Of a stretch of 64,000 bases of DNA, positions 37,028-45,721 are shown one piece after another (position 1 is the first letter of the stretch; each line of letters opens with the position of its first letter). Source of the stretch: Gp1-AA133 sp963850425 (GTDB lineage Bacteria; Acidobacteriota; Terriglobia; Terriglobales; Acidobacteriaceae); contig CAWKLF010000001.1 of NCBI GenBank assembly GCA_963850425.1, forward strand, positions 1,612,001 through 1,676,000. The letters run 5' to 3'. Under the pieces are notes generated by a model. The model made no database searches. It worked only from the letters and a program-made list of their open reading frames with translations, and had not been told where the DNA came from. The translations under genes and the position numbers were made by a program.

Positions 37028-38118
37028 GCTTGCTGACGGAAATGAACGAGAGAGCGATGGCGCTGGGCGTCCCGCTCACCGTGCACATCGACGTCACCTA
37101 TCGCTGCAACGAGCGCTGCGTCCATTGCTACCTCGACCATGACGATCACGGCGAGATGACGACCGCCGAGATCAAAGATGTGCTGGATCAGTTGGCGGAA
37201 GCAGGCGTTTTTTTTCTGGTATTCAGCGGCGGTGAAGTTTTCATGCGCCGCGATTTTCTTGAACTGGTGGAGCACGCGCGCAAGCTTCAGTTCAACGTAA
37301 AAGTGAAGACCAACGGCGTCATGATTCATGAAGCCGAAGCGAGGCGTTTGCGGGAACTGGGCGTGGAACAGATGCAGTTAAGCGTCTATTCGTACCGGCC
37401 CGAAGTTCATGACGCAATTACGAAATTGCCCGGGTCGCTGAAACGAACCGTCGAGTCGATCCGTTTCCTGAAATCGCAGGGTCTCAAGGTCACGCTCTCC
37501 AATGTGATGATGACCGTGAACCGAGCCGATGAAAAAGGAACGCACGCGCTCGCCAAGCGCCTTGGCATCGCTTACACTCTCGATCCCACTGTAACCCCGA
37601 TGATGGACGGAGACACTTCGAACCTGCATCTGCGCGTAGACGATGGCAATCTGGATGAACTATTCGCTGACCCGGAACTGGTCGGTGACGTGGATGAATA
37701 CTGCAAGCTTCCCGACCCCGTGGATGAAGACGCGATGGAGGGTTATTCCTGCAGCGCCGGGCACACGGCCTGCTACATCTCGCCCTATGGAGATGTTTTT
37801 CCCTGCGTGCAGTTTCCCTTGCCCACGGGCAACGTTCGCAAGCAGAAATTCGCCGACATCTGGTATCACTCCCCGCAGATGCAGGAAGTCCGCTCTATCA
37901 AGGTGAAAGATCTGCCGGTGTGCTCGACCTGTTCGCACGCGGCTTCCTGTTCGCGTTGTCCGGGCCTCGCTTACATGGAGGGAAGCATGCGCGGTCCCTC
38001 GACCGTCGATTGCGAGAAATCCTTCCATCGCACCGGCATCCCCTCGGCCAACATGCTGCGCAAGGCCAGCATGGCATCAGCAGGCCCTCTCATCCAGATT
38101 TTGCCGATGTCGACGTAA
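37024..38118 (+). CDS. Radical SAM / SPASM peptide-modifying enzyme
   Basis: 364 residues. The SAM cluster motif CNERCVHC uses Cys28, Cys32 and Cys35. Next comes a GGE segment (FSGGEVFMR). A full SPASM set follows: Cys243, 250, 261, 300, 303, 309, 312 and 330 (DVFPCVQF, CSTCSHAASCSRCPG). Enzymes with this layout and a PqqD partner crosslink or epimerise RiPP precursors (PqqE, sactisynthase and ranthipeptide types). The likely target is the 62-residue peptide upstream. The bond formed cannot be told from sequence. Confidence 0.92.
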   Translation: MSLLTEMNERAMALGVPLTVHIDVTYRCNERCVHCYLDHDDHGEMTTAEIKDVLDQLAEAGVFFLVFSGGEVFMRRDFLELVEHARKLQFNVKVKTNGVMIHEAEARRLRELGVEQMQLSVYSYRPEVHDAITKLPGSLKRTVESIRFLKSQGLKVTLSNVMMTVNRADEKGTHALAKRLGIAYTLDPTVTPMMDGDTSNLHLRVDDGNLDELFADPELVGDVDEYCKLPDPVDEDAMEGYSCSAGHTACYISPYGDVFPCVQFPLPTGNVRKQKFADIWYHSPQMQEVRSIKVKDLPVCSTCSHAASCSRCPGLAYMEGSMRGPSTVDCEKSFHRTGIPSANMLRKASMASAGPLIQILPMST

Positions 38119-38245
38119 GGGTCCCCCATCTGGGTATTAGGCCATGGTTACTTTAGTGACCTCCTCCTTCTCGATTGCTGCCCGCAAGCCCTCCTGAATT
38201 TGGCACACTGAATTGGTAAAGGCAGAGTTCCGCATCTTTTGACCG

Positions 38246-38698
38246 ATGACGAACGTCCAACAACCCGGCGCTCCTCGACGCATGACGCGATTGCGGGTCG
38301 AGATCCCGGTGCGCCTCGCGACTCTCTCTCCCGCTGAGGTGTACGCCGAACAGACGCATACCCTGGTGGTCAACCCACAAGGCTGTGGCATCAAGATTTC
38401 GCGGGCGCTTGATCCTGGCACACGCGTGCTTCTGGATGGCCTGCCCGGGGGCGCGCAGGTGAATGCCCGTGTGGCCAACTGTCTCCCGCTGGGTACCGGC
38501 GGAAAAGCATTCCTGATTGGTCTCGCACTCGAGACCCCTGGAAATGTATGGGGCATTCACAAGACACCCGCCGACTGGGAGGGTGAAGAGGCAGCAGTTC
38601 CGATTCCCGCCGCTCCGGCAGAGGATCCCGTCAAGAAAAAGAGCTGGCCTTATTCGTTGTTCTCCGAAAAAGGCGAGGCCCACCCGGGCAGACGCTAA
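38246..38698 (+). CDS. PilZ-domain protein
   Basis: 150 residues. N-terminal RMTRLRVEIPVRL matches the PilZ arginine motif loosely. VVNPQGCGIKIS stands at the second motif with Asn-Pro instead of Asp-x-Ser. FLIGLALE fits the last strand. A Pro/Ala-rich tail (about 115-150) follows. It is probably a divergent c-di-GMP receptor, and it sits tail-to-tail with the large HD-GYP/GGDEF gene. Confidence 0.7.
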   Translation: MTNVQQPGAPRRMTRLRVEIPVRLATLSPAEVYAEQTHTLVVNPQGCGIKISRALDPGTRVLLDGLPGGAQVNARVANCLPLGTGGKAFLIGLALETPGNVWGIHKTPADWEGEEAAVPIPAAPAEDPVKKKSWPYSLFSEKGEAHPGRR

Positions 38699-38700
38699 GA

Positions 38701-38881
38701 AAGATTTGAGATTGCAGATTTCAGATTGAAAACTCCCAACCTCAGAGCTAGGAAAGATTTCAGATTGTAGATTTAAGATTTACCATAGAAAACCTGCAGC
38801 CTCGGGGACTGTGACGAAGGCAGCAGTCTGCAATGTAAATTTAAAATCTGAAATCTGAGATCTGCAATCTGTAATCTAAAA
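38701..38881. repeat. AT-rich inverted repeat between convergent genes
   Basis: Tandem AGATTGCAGATTTCAGATTG-type units at about 38702-38782 face TTTAAAATCTGAAATCTGAG-type units at about 38836-38881. The arms are imperfect reverse complements. It lies exactly between two converging stop codons (38698 and 38890) and could act as a two-way terminator. Same family as 29613-29757. Confidence 0.65.
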
Positions 38882-38889
38882 TTGCCTTC

Positions 38890-41643
38890 CTACTTCCGTC
38901 CCAGTCTCGCCAAATACTCCGAATCGTAGGCTCGGGTTTTGCGCTCGACATAATCCAAAATTTTCTGGAGGTGAGCGCGGTTTTCGCGATTGCCTTCCTT
39001 GAACTTAATGGCCAGGCCCACGCCCGGATCAGAACGCACTACGCTGCCTTCGGCCTGCAACGGGCCGTCATCAATTGCAAAATTCAGAAGCAACCGGCTG
39101 TCGGGCGCCATGATGACGCTGGTTTCCACGTAACATCCGCCCAGGCTGATGTTGGTGAGATTGCCCAGCACGGGAATGTCGCTGCCCTCCGGCCGGTATT
39201 CGATCGTGATCCGGCCCTTCAAGCGTGGATACAGGCGGCGGTTCTTGCGGCTCGGCTGTTGCTGCTTCTCGAGATACATGCGCCGGTCGGCTTCCGCGAG
39301 TAATTCTTCAGCGTCCAGTCCGTCCTCCGGATACATGGAGCGGCCCACACTGAGCGACAGGATGTCTTCCTGGCAAATTTCCTGTCCCACCTGCCGTGCC
39401 AGATCGCGCAACTGGTCGGCCTTTTTAACCGCCGAGTCGGCCGCCAGATCCGGAGCAATCACCACGAATTCGTCGCCGCCCATACGGGCCACATAATCGT
39501 ACTCGCGGCAGGACTGTTTCAACGCCTGCGCGAACATCCGCAGCACGCGGTTGCCCTCGAGATGACCGAAGCGGTCGTTGATCTGCTTGAACCCATCCAT
39601 GTCGCAGACCATGACCGTGAGGGATGTCTCCTTGCGCTTGCAGCGCGCCAGTTCACGGTCCAGTTCAAGAAACAGCGAACGCGCGTTGGGTAGATCGGTA
39701 AGGAAGTCAGTGGTCGCCGAGTTTTCCGCCTGCTGGTACTTCAAGGCGTTCTCGATGGCCAGCGCCATCTTCGACGTAACCGCCAGCAAAATACGCAGGT
39801 GGTCGGAGGTGAACGCATCCGCTTGCGACTGGTACAGCGCAAGTACGCCCACCACGCCGCTCAGCCCTTCCAGCGGTAATGCCAATGCCGAGCGCAGCGT
39901 GCTGAATTTCGTAGGATCGTTCAGGTAGCCCGGTTCCACCGACGGATTGCCGTTGATGATCGGCTTCCGGTTCTGTGCCACCCAGCCTGACAAACCCTGC
40001 CCCAGCGGAATTCGCAGCGACTCAAACAGGCGGAAGTTATCGCCGCTGACATGTTGCGGATACAGCACGTCCTCGTGGCGCACATAAATGGCGATCGAGT
40101 CGTAAGGAACCAATCGCCGCAGCTTCACTGAGAACACGGAAAGGGTTTCGTCGAGGCTGAGCGAAGCGCCCAGGTCCTGGCTGAGTTCGAACAGAGTCTG
40201 CGCCTCTTGGCGAGCGGCTGCGATGGACGCAAGGAAGGTCGTTTCCTGGCTCTTTTTGCCGCCTGTCTCCACGAATCCGGCCGCTGGAGCAACGCCGCGC
40301 TCCACGATCATATCGGTCGAGAGCTTCGACCATTTCACCGTTTCGGACCGCTCGGTTACCAATTTCTCCAGGTCACGATAGCGTCGACGCAAAACGTCAA
40401 CCACGCGTGGGTCGAACGATCGGCCAGATTCGCTCTTGAGCCGATCCATCACTTCCTCGAGTTTCATCGCCCGCCGGTACTGACGGTCGGAAGCCAGCGC
40501 ATCCAGAAAATCCACCGCACTCAGAATTCGTGCACCAATCGGGATCTCGTCGCCTTTAAGTCCATAGGGATACCCGGATCCGTCGTACTTTTCATGGTGC
40601 GCCCGAACGATGGGTACGACCGGGTACGGGAAGCGCACGCGCTCCAGAATTTCCGCTCCCACTACCGGGTGGATTTTCATCTTTTCGAATTCTTCAGGGG
40701 TCAGACGGCCGGGCTTCGAAATGATGTGTTCCGGCACTGCCAGTTTGCCGATATCGTGCAACAAGGCTGCCGCCTGCAAGGCTTCCATCTCCTCAGGACT
40801 GACACGCAGATCTTTCGCGACCTCGATGGCATACACGCGCACGCGCTGCAGGTGATCGTGCGTGGTGTGATCCTTGGCTTCGATAGCCAACGCCAGCGCC
40901 TCGATTGTTCGCATGTGGAGGTTGGCCATCTCTTCGACATGGCCTTTCTCATCTTCCAGCTTGGCGAGGTACAGGCGGTACGAGCGGTAAATCAGGTACA
41001 CCGCGGGCAGAATCAATAGCGACGTCTGCCACTCGACAATGCGGTTCAGCCAGCTCACCAGCCCGGCCACGCCGGCGCCCACCAGGTAGTAGGGGAACGA
41101 CCAGAAATAGCAGTCCGCCCAGATGCGGCGCAGCGATTTATGCTCGGTGAGCGAGATGATGGTCGCTACCGGAAGCGTGTTCGCGGCGAAATACATGGCC
41201 GCCGTCGCCACCAGCAGCACCGCAGGATTGTTCTGCCCCTTGAACACCGGCACGTGATACACGAAATAAGCCAGAGCAATCGCGAAAGCAGTCGCGCAGG
41301 TGTTGAAGACCACTTGCACTGTGTTGGGACGGTCGCGGTAGAAGCATTGCGTGAGGATGGCAGCGCAGCCCAACGCGAGAGTTTCCGCAAAACTTAATTC
41401 CAGAATGCCGAGCAGGATGAACAGGAAATTGACTGACATCGTGCCGGTAATTCCCGGCAGATTGACCTTCAGCCGCGACGCCAGTACCGCCACCAGCAGG
41501 TAGCAAAGGAACTTCATGGGCTGGTGACTGCTCGGATGCATGGCTCCGACGGCCAAAACCGCCGTGCCCAGGGCCACGATCGCCCCCACATACAGGCGGG
41601 CGCCCAGAGACATGGAATTCCATGATTGTGCTTTGCTCGCCAT
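38890..41643 (-). CDS. Membrane HD-GYP / GAF / GGDEF / PilZ cyclic-di-GMP protein
   Basis: 917 residues in domain order: membrane sensor region with about seven helices (15-220), HD-GYP (240-425; HDIGK at 296-300, HHEKYDGSGYP at 349-359), GAF (480-635), GGDEF (640-795; GGDEF at 722-726, I-site RxxD at 713-716) and PilZ (798-895; YPRLKG, NISLGGC). It carries complete motifs for c-di-GMP hydrolysis, synthesis with feedback inhibition, and binding. Which activity dominates cannot be seen. HDIGK and GYP appear intact, so phosphodiesterase activity is likely. No response regulator is nearby; the input is probably the membrane or GAF domain. Confidence 0.92.
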   Translation of the reverse strand: MASKAQSWNSMSLGARLYVGAIVALGTAVLAVGAMHPSSHQPMKFLCYLLVAVLASRLKVNLPGITGTMSVNFLFILLGILELSFAETLALGCAAILTQCFYRDRPNTVQVVFNTCATAFAIALAYFVYHVPVFKGQNNPAVLLVATAAMYFAANTLPVATIISLTEHKSLRRIWADCYFWSFPYYLVGAGVAGLVSWLNRIVEWQTSLLILPAVYLIYRSYRLYLAKLEDEKGHVEEMANLHMRTIEALALAIEAKDHTTHDHLQRVRVYAIEVAKDLRVSPEEMEALQAAALLHDIGKLAVPEHIISKPGRLTPEEFEKMKIHPVVGAEILERVRFPYPVVPIVRAHHEKYDGSGYPYGLKGDEIPIGARILSAVDFLDALASDRQYRRAMKLEEVMDRLKSESGRSFDPRVVDVLRRRYRDLEKLVTERSETVKWSKLSTDMIVERGVAPAAGFVETGGKKSQETTFLASIAAARQEAQTLFELSQDLGASLSLDETLSVFSVKLRRLVPYDSIAIYVRHEDVLYPQHVSGDNFRLFESLRIPLGQGLSGWVAQNRKPIINGNPSVEPGYLNDPTKFSTLRSALALPLEGLSGVVGVLALYQSQADAFTSDHLRILLAVTSKMALAIENALKYQQAENSATTDFLTDLPNARSLFLELDRELARCKRKETSLTVMVCDMDGFKQINDRFGHLEGNRVLRMFAQALKQSCREYDYVARMGGDEFVVIAPDLAADSAVKKADQLRDLARQVGQEICQEDILSLSVGRSMYPEDGLDAEELLAEADRRMYLEKQQQPSRKNRRLYPRLKGRITIEYRPEGSDIPVLGNLTNISLGGCYVETSVIMAPDSRLLLNFAIDDGPLQAEGSVVRSDPGVGLAIKFKEGNRENRAHLQKILDYVERKTRAYDSEYLARLGRK

Positions 41644-41933
41644 CCTTGGCTTCGACAGACTCCCGCTCCCGTCTCTCCGGGGCCGGGAGAGACACTGACG
41701 CTCGCTCTAGAATTAGCAGCTAACCTGTGCAAATCCAATCAATTGCGGGAATAGTAGAAAACTTTCGTAACCGGGTTTTGCACTGGCGTGCTCCTGTCGA
41801 AAGCAGGCATGGAGGATAGCCCTCAGCAGCCTCGTTTCAGACCAGACTCCTGCCGGAAGGTCGGCAGCTGGTGGTTAAATAGTGGGCAAGGCGAGATACG
41901 CCAAAATGCGTCAGCCCGCCGTCGCGCGGACTG

Positions 41934-44075
41934 CTACTTGCTGGCTTTGATCAAATTGCCCCGAAAGACCGACATCGAGGCAGCTGGAAGATCAAAACTC
42001 GTATCCCGATTCGCCTCGATTGAGCCCTTCACGGCAGGCCCATCGGGATCGGGGTGGGCACCCTTGGCATCCGGACGCCACTGGTATTGGGCTTTGCCGA
42101 AAGTCACCGTTGTTACCGCCCCCGCGAACGAGCGGTCTACATGGGCTTGGTCATCGTGGAAAACAATGCGTACCTTGTGGGCGTTCCACTGGTCACGATT
42201 CATCACCAGCAGAGAATACTGTCCGTCCGGACGCAGAGCCGCGTAGGCAGTCACCAGCGAGTGGCCGGCCGGGTCTTCCAGGTCACCGGTGGCTCGGAAT
42301 AGACGATGCTCTCCGCTACCCGGCTGCACCCATTCCAGGTTGATCAGCTGGCTCGCGAAGTACTGCGAAGTCGGTTGCTCGATCTGGTAGTCCTTCTCGC
42401 TGGTCGTGAACATCCCGAACGTGCCCATGGAATTGTTGCAGCCGTTGTGCACGCCCATTGGCAGGTAGTGGAAGTAGTAGATAGCATCTCCACCCGCTGT
42501 CAGAAACGCGCCCACGTAGTCGCCCAGCCACAGAGCTCCGAAGATGTCGACGAAGGATACGTCGGTTTGCCACGAGATGTTCGACTCGGTTATGAACAGC
42601 GGAACGTCGGCGGGCACGCCGTCGTTGTGCCATACGTCCACGATATGGCTTACCAGACGCGGTTCGTCATACAAGCTGTTCCAGGTCACCGTGCAGGGGA
42701 TATAGGGGTAGTGTTCGAACGAAAAGAAAGCCAGGTCCTTGAGGTGACCATGATCCCGCAGGTAGTCGACGAACCGCCGCGTCCATGACACCCGGCCTTG
42801 TGCATCCGACCACACGAGGATGTCTTCGTTCTGGCCGGTAAAAACCGGGCCGCCCAATTTCAGCGCGGGATCAACCTTGTGCAGCGCATCGGCAAATTGC
42901 ACATAGAGCGCTGCGTAATCCTCGGGCAACATGAACTGGCCGTCGGGTTCTTCGCCCATCTCGACGTAAGAAATGGGATATTTTCTCTTCTCGAGATAGG
43001 CGATCTGGGCCGCCGCGTCTTCCGGGATATTGAACACCATGGCGATCGGGATCATCGCGGGCAGGCCGCGCGTCGCACCACTGGTGTAGAACAAATCGAG
43101 TCCCACCTGGTCCCCAAGGTGGGCGTCGAAGTTCGCTGGCTCATGCCACGGGTCTACCGACGAGCACCAGGTGGTTGTCTGGCCCTGATCGGGCGTATGC
43201 AGAACAGAATCGTGGAATTCCCCGCCCGCGCCAACTGTGCCGAGGTACAGCTCGCGAATCGCATATCCGACGCAGTTACGTTTGTCGGCCGAACCGTGCG
43301 TATCGCAGGTGTTTGAGGATTCCGTCATCCAGATGCGCAGGTAGCGTACAGGCATCGGAACGGACGCGAGAGAAAGAGTCACTGTGCCGCCCTGTCCGTT
43401 GTCGATGGCCCCCCCCGTAAAGGTGATCCACGTACCCTTGTCGGGGTGAACAATGGGCTGCTCTCCGGTCCAGTACTGCACGCGATAGCGCTTGGCGTAG
43501 GGATCGGCCCATGCAATCCGGATCGCATTGATGGCCAGCGGATTCGCGAGGTCGATAACGATCCACTGCGGATGCACAGAGTCATCCTCTCCCGTAAACG
43601 TCTTGCTGAGATACGGATTGCTTTTCCAATAGGTATTTTCGTCGCCATCGGTGATGCGTCCGTATCCAGTGGCGTCGGTTCCGTCGTTGCGGGTGGCACC
43701 GCGATGTGGCAGCGGGTAGCCGTACGAATTGCGGATCAGTTCGGTCGGCGTCTCGCTGCCCGTGAAATATCCCTTGCCGGCCGGATCGCTCCACGTTCCC
43801 TTTGGATTCCAATGCCATGCTTCGATGTGTAGTTCTGTGTTCTGCCGGTAGGTGACGGGTTGCCAGCCCGCGCTCAGCACGCGGTCGAGGGCGGCCGGCG
43901 TGAACAGCTTTTCGATGGCAGCGGCCGACATGCGGTCAATTCCCGCGCCCAGCGCCTGGTTGGGAATAAACTTGTTGGCCACATGATCAGGCGTGATGTC
44001 GACGCGAATGGTCTGCCCCTGCGCACAGGGGACGGCCATCGGCAGGGCCAAGCCCAGGAAGATAACGTATCGCAT
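41934..44075 (-). CDS. Secreted discoidin-domain, clan GH-A-like glycosidase candidate
   Basis: 713 residues with a signal peptide (MRYVIFLGLALPMAVPCAQG). A discoidin (F5/8 type C)-like region spans about 110-275 (DATGYGRITDGDENTYWKS, QWIVIDLANPLAINAIRI). The C-terminal half looks like a TIM-barrel glycosidase. ISYVEMGEEPDG would supply the acid/base Glu and PLFITESNISW the nucleophile Glu, as in GH39/GH5-type clan A enzymes. It probably binds and cuts an extracellular polysaccharide. The ATG at 44075 is chosen by the signal peptide. Confidence is high for a secreted protein, moderate for the enzyme class. Confidence 0.78.
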   Translation of the reverse strand: MRYVIFLGLALPMAVPCAQGQTIRVDITPDHVANKFIPNQALGAGIDRMSAAAIEKLFTPAALDRVLSAGWQPVTYRQNTELHIEAWHWNPKGTWSDPAGKGYFTGSETPTELIRNSYGYPLPHRGATRNDGTDATGYGRITDGDENTYWKSNPYLSKTFTGEDDSVHPQWIVIDLANPLAINAIRIAWADPYAKRYRVQYWTGEQPIVHPDKGTWITFTGGAIDNGQGGTVTLSLASVPMPVRYLRIWMTESSNTCDTHGSADKRNCVGYAIRELYLGTVGAGGEFHDSVLHTPDQGQTTTWCSSVDPWHEPANFDAHLGDQVGLDLFYTSGATRGLPAMIPIAMVFNIPEDAAAQIAYLEKRKYPISYVEMGEEPDGQFMLPEDYAALYVQFADALHKVDPALKLGGPVFTGQNEDILVWSDAQGRVSWTRRFVDYLRDHGHLKDLAFFSFEHYPYIPCTVTWNSLYDEPRLVSHIVDVWHNDGVPADVPLFITESNISWQTDVSFVDIFGALWLGDYVGAFLTAGGDAIYYFHYLPMGVHNGCNNSMGTFGMFTTSEKDYQIEQPTSQYFASQLINLEWVQPGSGEHRLFRATGDLEDPAGHSLVTAYAALRPDGQYSLLVMNRDQWNAHKVRIVFHDDQAHVDRSFAGAVTTVTFGKAQYQWRPDAKGAHPDPDGPAVKGSIEANRDTSFDLPAASMSVFRGNLIKASK

Positions 44076-44492
44076 GGTCGTCAGCTGTAGCCGGAGTATC
44101 GCGGGACCGAGTGATGGGAACGGGGAGAGGGAACTCGAAGTTAGGCGCAAGGCATCTCCTGCAAAGTACTTTTACGTTTCAATACTGGGGAATTGCGTGC
44201 TTTTTAACGCGCCCATTGTACCTGAGTTCGTTCCATACTTCGGTGTCGGCATCAAAGACGGCGTCGGAATCGGCCACTCCGGCGCCAATAAAAATCTTCG
44301 CTGCCATCGACATCACAACTGAGAGAACTGCTGCAAGTCCCTGCCAAGGGAAAGAACGCGACACCGGCCCTCCAAATGAACAAGCTCGATCTCAAGGGTT
44401 TGCAGCAGGCTTATTGATGCGGCGTAGTCGTTTGGGAGTGCTGCTTTCGTAATCTCCTCATGGCGGTGCGCGCGGTGCGATAGTAGATATGG
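44076..44492. other. 417-bp gap without a supported gene
   Basis: Divergent spacer between the glycosidase-like gene and a PilZ gene. Open frames here have no family features and look like shadows. It should carry both promoters, but no convincing boxes were seen. Confidence 0.5.
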
Positions 44493-44873
44493 ATGTCCCA
44501 GGCGCCACAAATGCAGCGTGACAAGCGCGGACCGCGCGTGAAACTGGGCGGCTCGGTTCTTGCCTTGTTGCAGTTGCAGAACCGCCGCCAGATCCGCACC
44601 CGGCTGAACCAATTGTCCTCCAACGGCGGCCTCCTTCAACTGGAAAAGCCGCTCGACGAGGGTATCGTGGTCGAGGTGCTGTTCCACGTCGGCGCCACCA
44701 CAGTGCGCAGTCACGCCGAGATGCTTTTTCCGATGTGGGCCACAAAGGGCTGCCTGCAGCCTTTTCGCTTTAAAGAGCTTGATGACGAAACGCGTGCCAG
44801 TCTCGAAGAAGACCTGAATTCGTTGCTGAAGATCACCCCCAATGCTCCGGCGGACGAACCAAGTCTGCCGTAG
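44493..44873 (+). CDS. PilZ-domain-like protein
   Basis: 126 residues. LLQLQNRRQIRTRLNQLSSN is a loose PilZ-like start, with NRRQIRTRL as a shifted arginine motif and SSNGGLLQL as the second motif. VEVLFHVGATTVRSHAEM fits the barrel. Motifs are degenerate, so c-di-GMP binding is doubtful. It is convergent with the DUF2007-type gene. Confidence 0.6.
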   Translation: MSQAPQMQRDKRGPRVKLGGSVLALLQLQNRRQIRTRLNQLSSNGGLLQLEKPLDEGIVVEVLFHVGATTVRSHAEMLFPMWATKGCLQPFRFKELDDETRASLEEDLNSLLKITPNAPADEPSLP

Positions 44874-44981
44874 ACGGCCTCGCGGGCAGGTCACTCCTTA
44901 CCAACGCTTCGTCACTACGTGGGTACATCTCTGTTGTTCGCTTTCCTCAACGGCTTTGATAGGCCTCGAGCACCACGCCAT

Positions 44982-45626
44982 CTACTTCTCTCTGACCACA
45001 CCCTCATCGTCCCACTGCAAGCCGCACGAATCGCAGGTCCATGAGAATTTCGACTTTGAATTCTCGTCGGTGTCAGGAGACTCACCCATCAATTGCTCGA
45101 AGATGACCTCCTCAGAACGACATTTCGGGCAAGCGAAGGGAATCCCCTGCCCTTCTTCTTCTTTCTCGGGTGGAGGCTCGTTCGCAGGCGCATAGTCTTG
45201 TATGGCCTGCCGCGCCCAAGGTACGCCGACGCGCATAACCTGCACGCTGACGCCTTCACCAAAATTCGAAGTGGCATCAACGCCGGTGGCCTTCTTGGGC
45301 CCCATGTAAAAAGGGATCCCCGCGCGATCGAGTAGCCACTGCAGTTGCAGAGCGTCCGACAAACTCCACACCATGCAAATCTCAACCAGCTCGCGATCCT
45401 CAGCGTAAGGAGAATCGGGGTCCGGTTCCGGCGCAGGCGGTGCGTCTTGAATTTCAGGGGACGGCGGCTTCAGTCCCCGTGCGGACAACTCGGCAGCAAG
45501 AGTCTGCTGGGCGGATTGGGTCAATGCAGAAAGATCGCGAGCCAGTTGTAACAGTTCGTCATCACTCATGCGGCGATAGTGCGCCGAGAGCCGGAGCCAC
45601 TCCGATGCCAGATCCGCAGGTCCCAC
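44982..45626 (-). CDS. DUF2007-type protein with C-terminal zinc ribbon
   Basis: 214 residues. The N-terminal helix pair YRRMSDDELLQLARDLSALT is frequent in Acidobacteria. A Pro-rich linker, then a DUF2007-like domain (about 85-150; VWSLSDALQLQWLLDRAGIPFY) follow. A zinc ribbon with CPKC and CDSC near the C-terminus completes it. Role unknown, perhaps a protein-binding adaptor. GTG at 45626 is used; an ATG at 45569 is the alternative. Confidence 0.75.
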   Translation of the reverse strand: MGPADLASEWLRLSAHYRRMSDDELLQLARDLSALTQSAQQTLAAELSARGLKPPSPEIQDAPPAPEPDPDSPYAEDRELVEICMVWSLSDALQLQWLLDRAGIPFYMGPKKATGVDATSNFGEGVSVQVMRVGVPWARQAIQDYAPANEPPPEKEEEGQGIPFACPKCRSEEVIFEQLMGESPDTDENSKSKFSWTCDSCGLQWDDEGVVREK

Positions 45627-45721
45627 GACAGCCGGGCATGATATACCAGCAACGATTCTCCGCCAATCGTTGCCGCACGCACTTTATCCTGAGCGAAGTT
45701 AGCGCCAGCCGAGCGCGGTCC

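Noticed and set aside
32075..38118. Lasso-peptide biosynthetic cluster
   Set aside because: The kinase and nucleotidyltransferase suggest it, but there is no asparagine-synthetase-like cyclase or lasso-type leader protease; a radical SAM enzyme is present instead.
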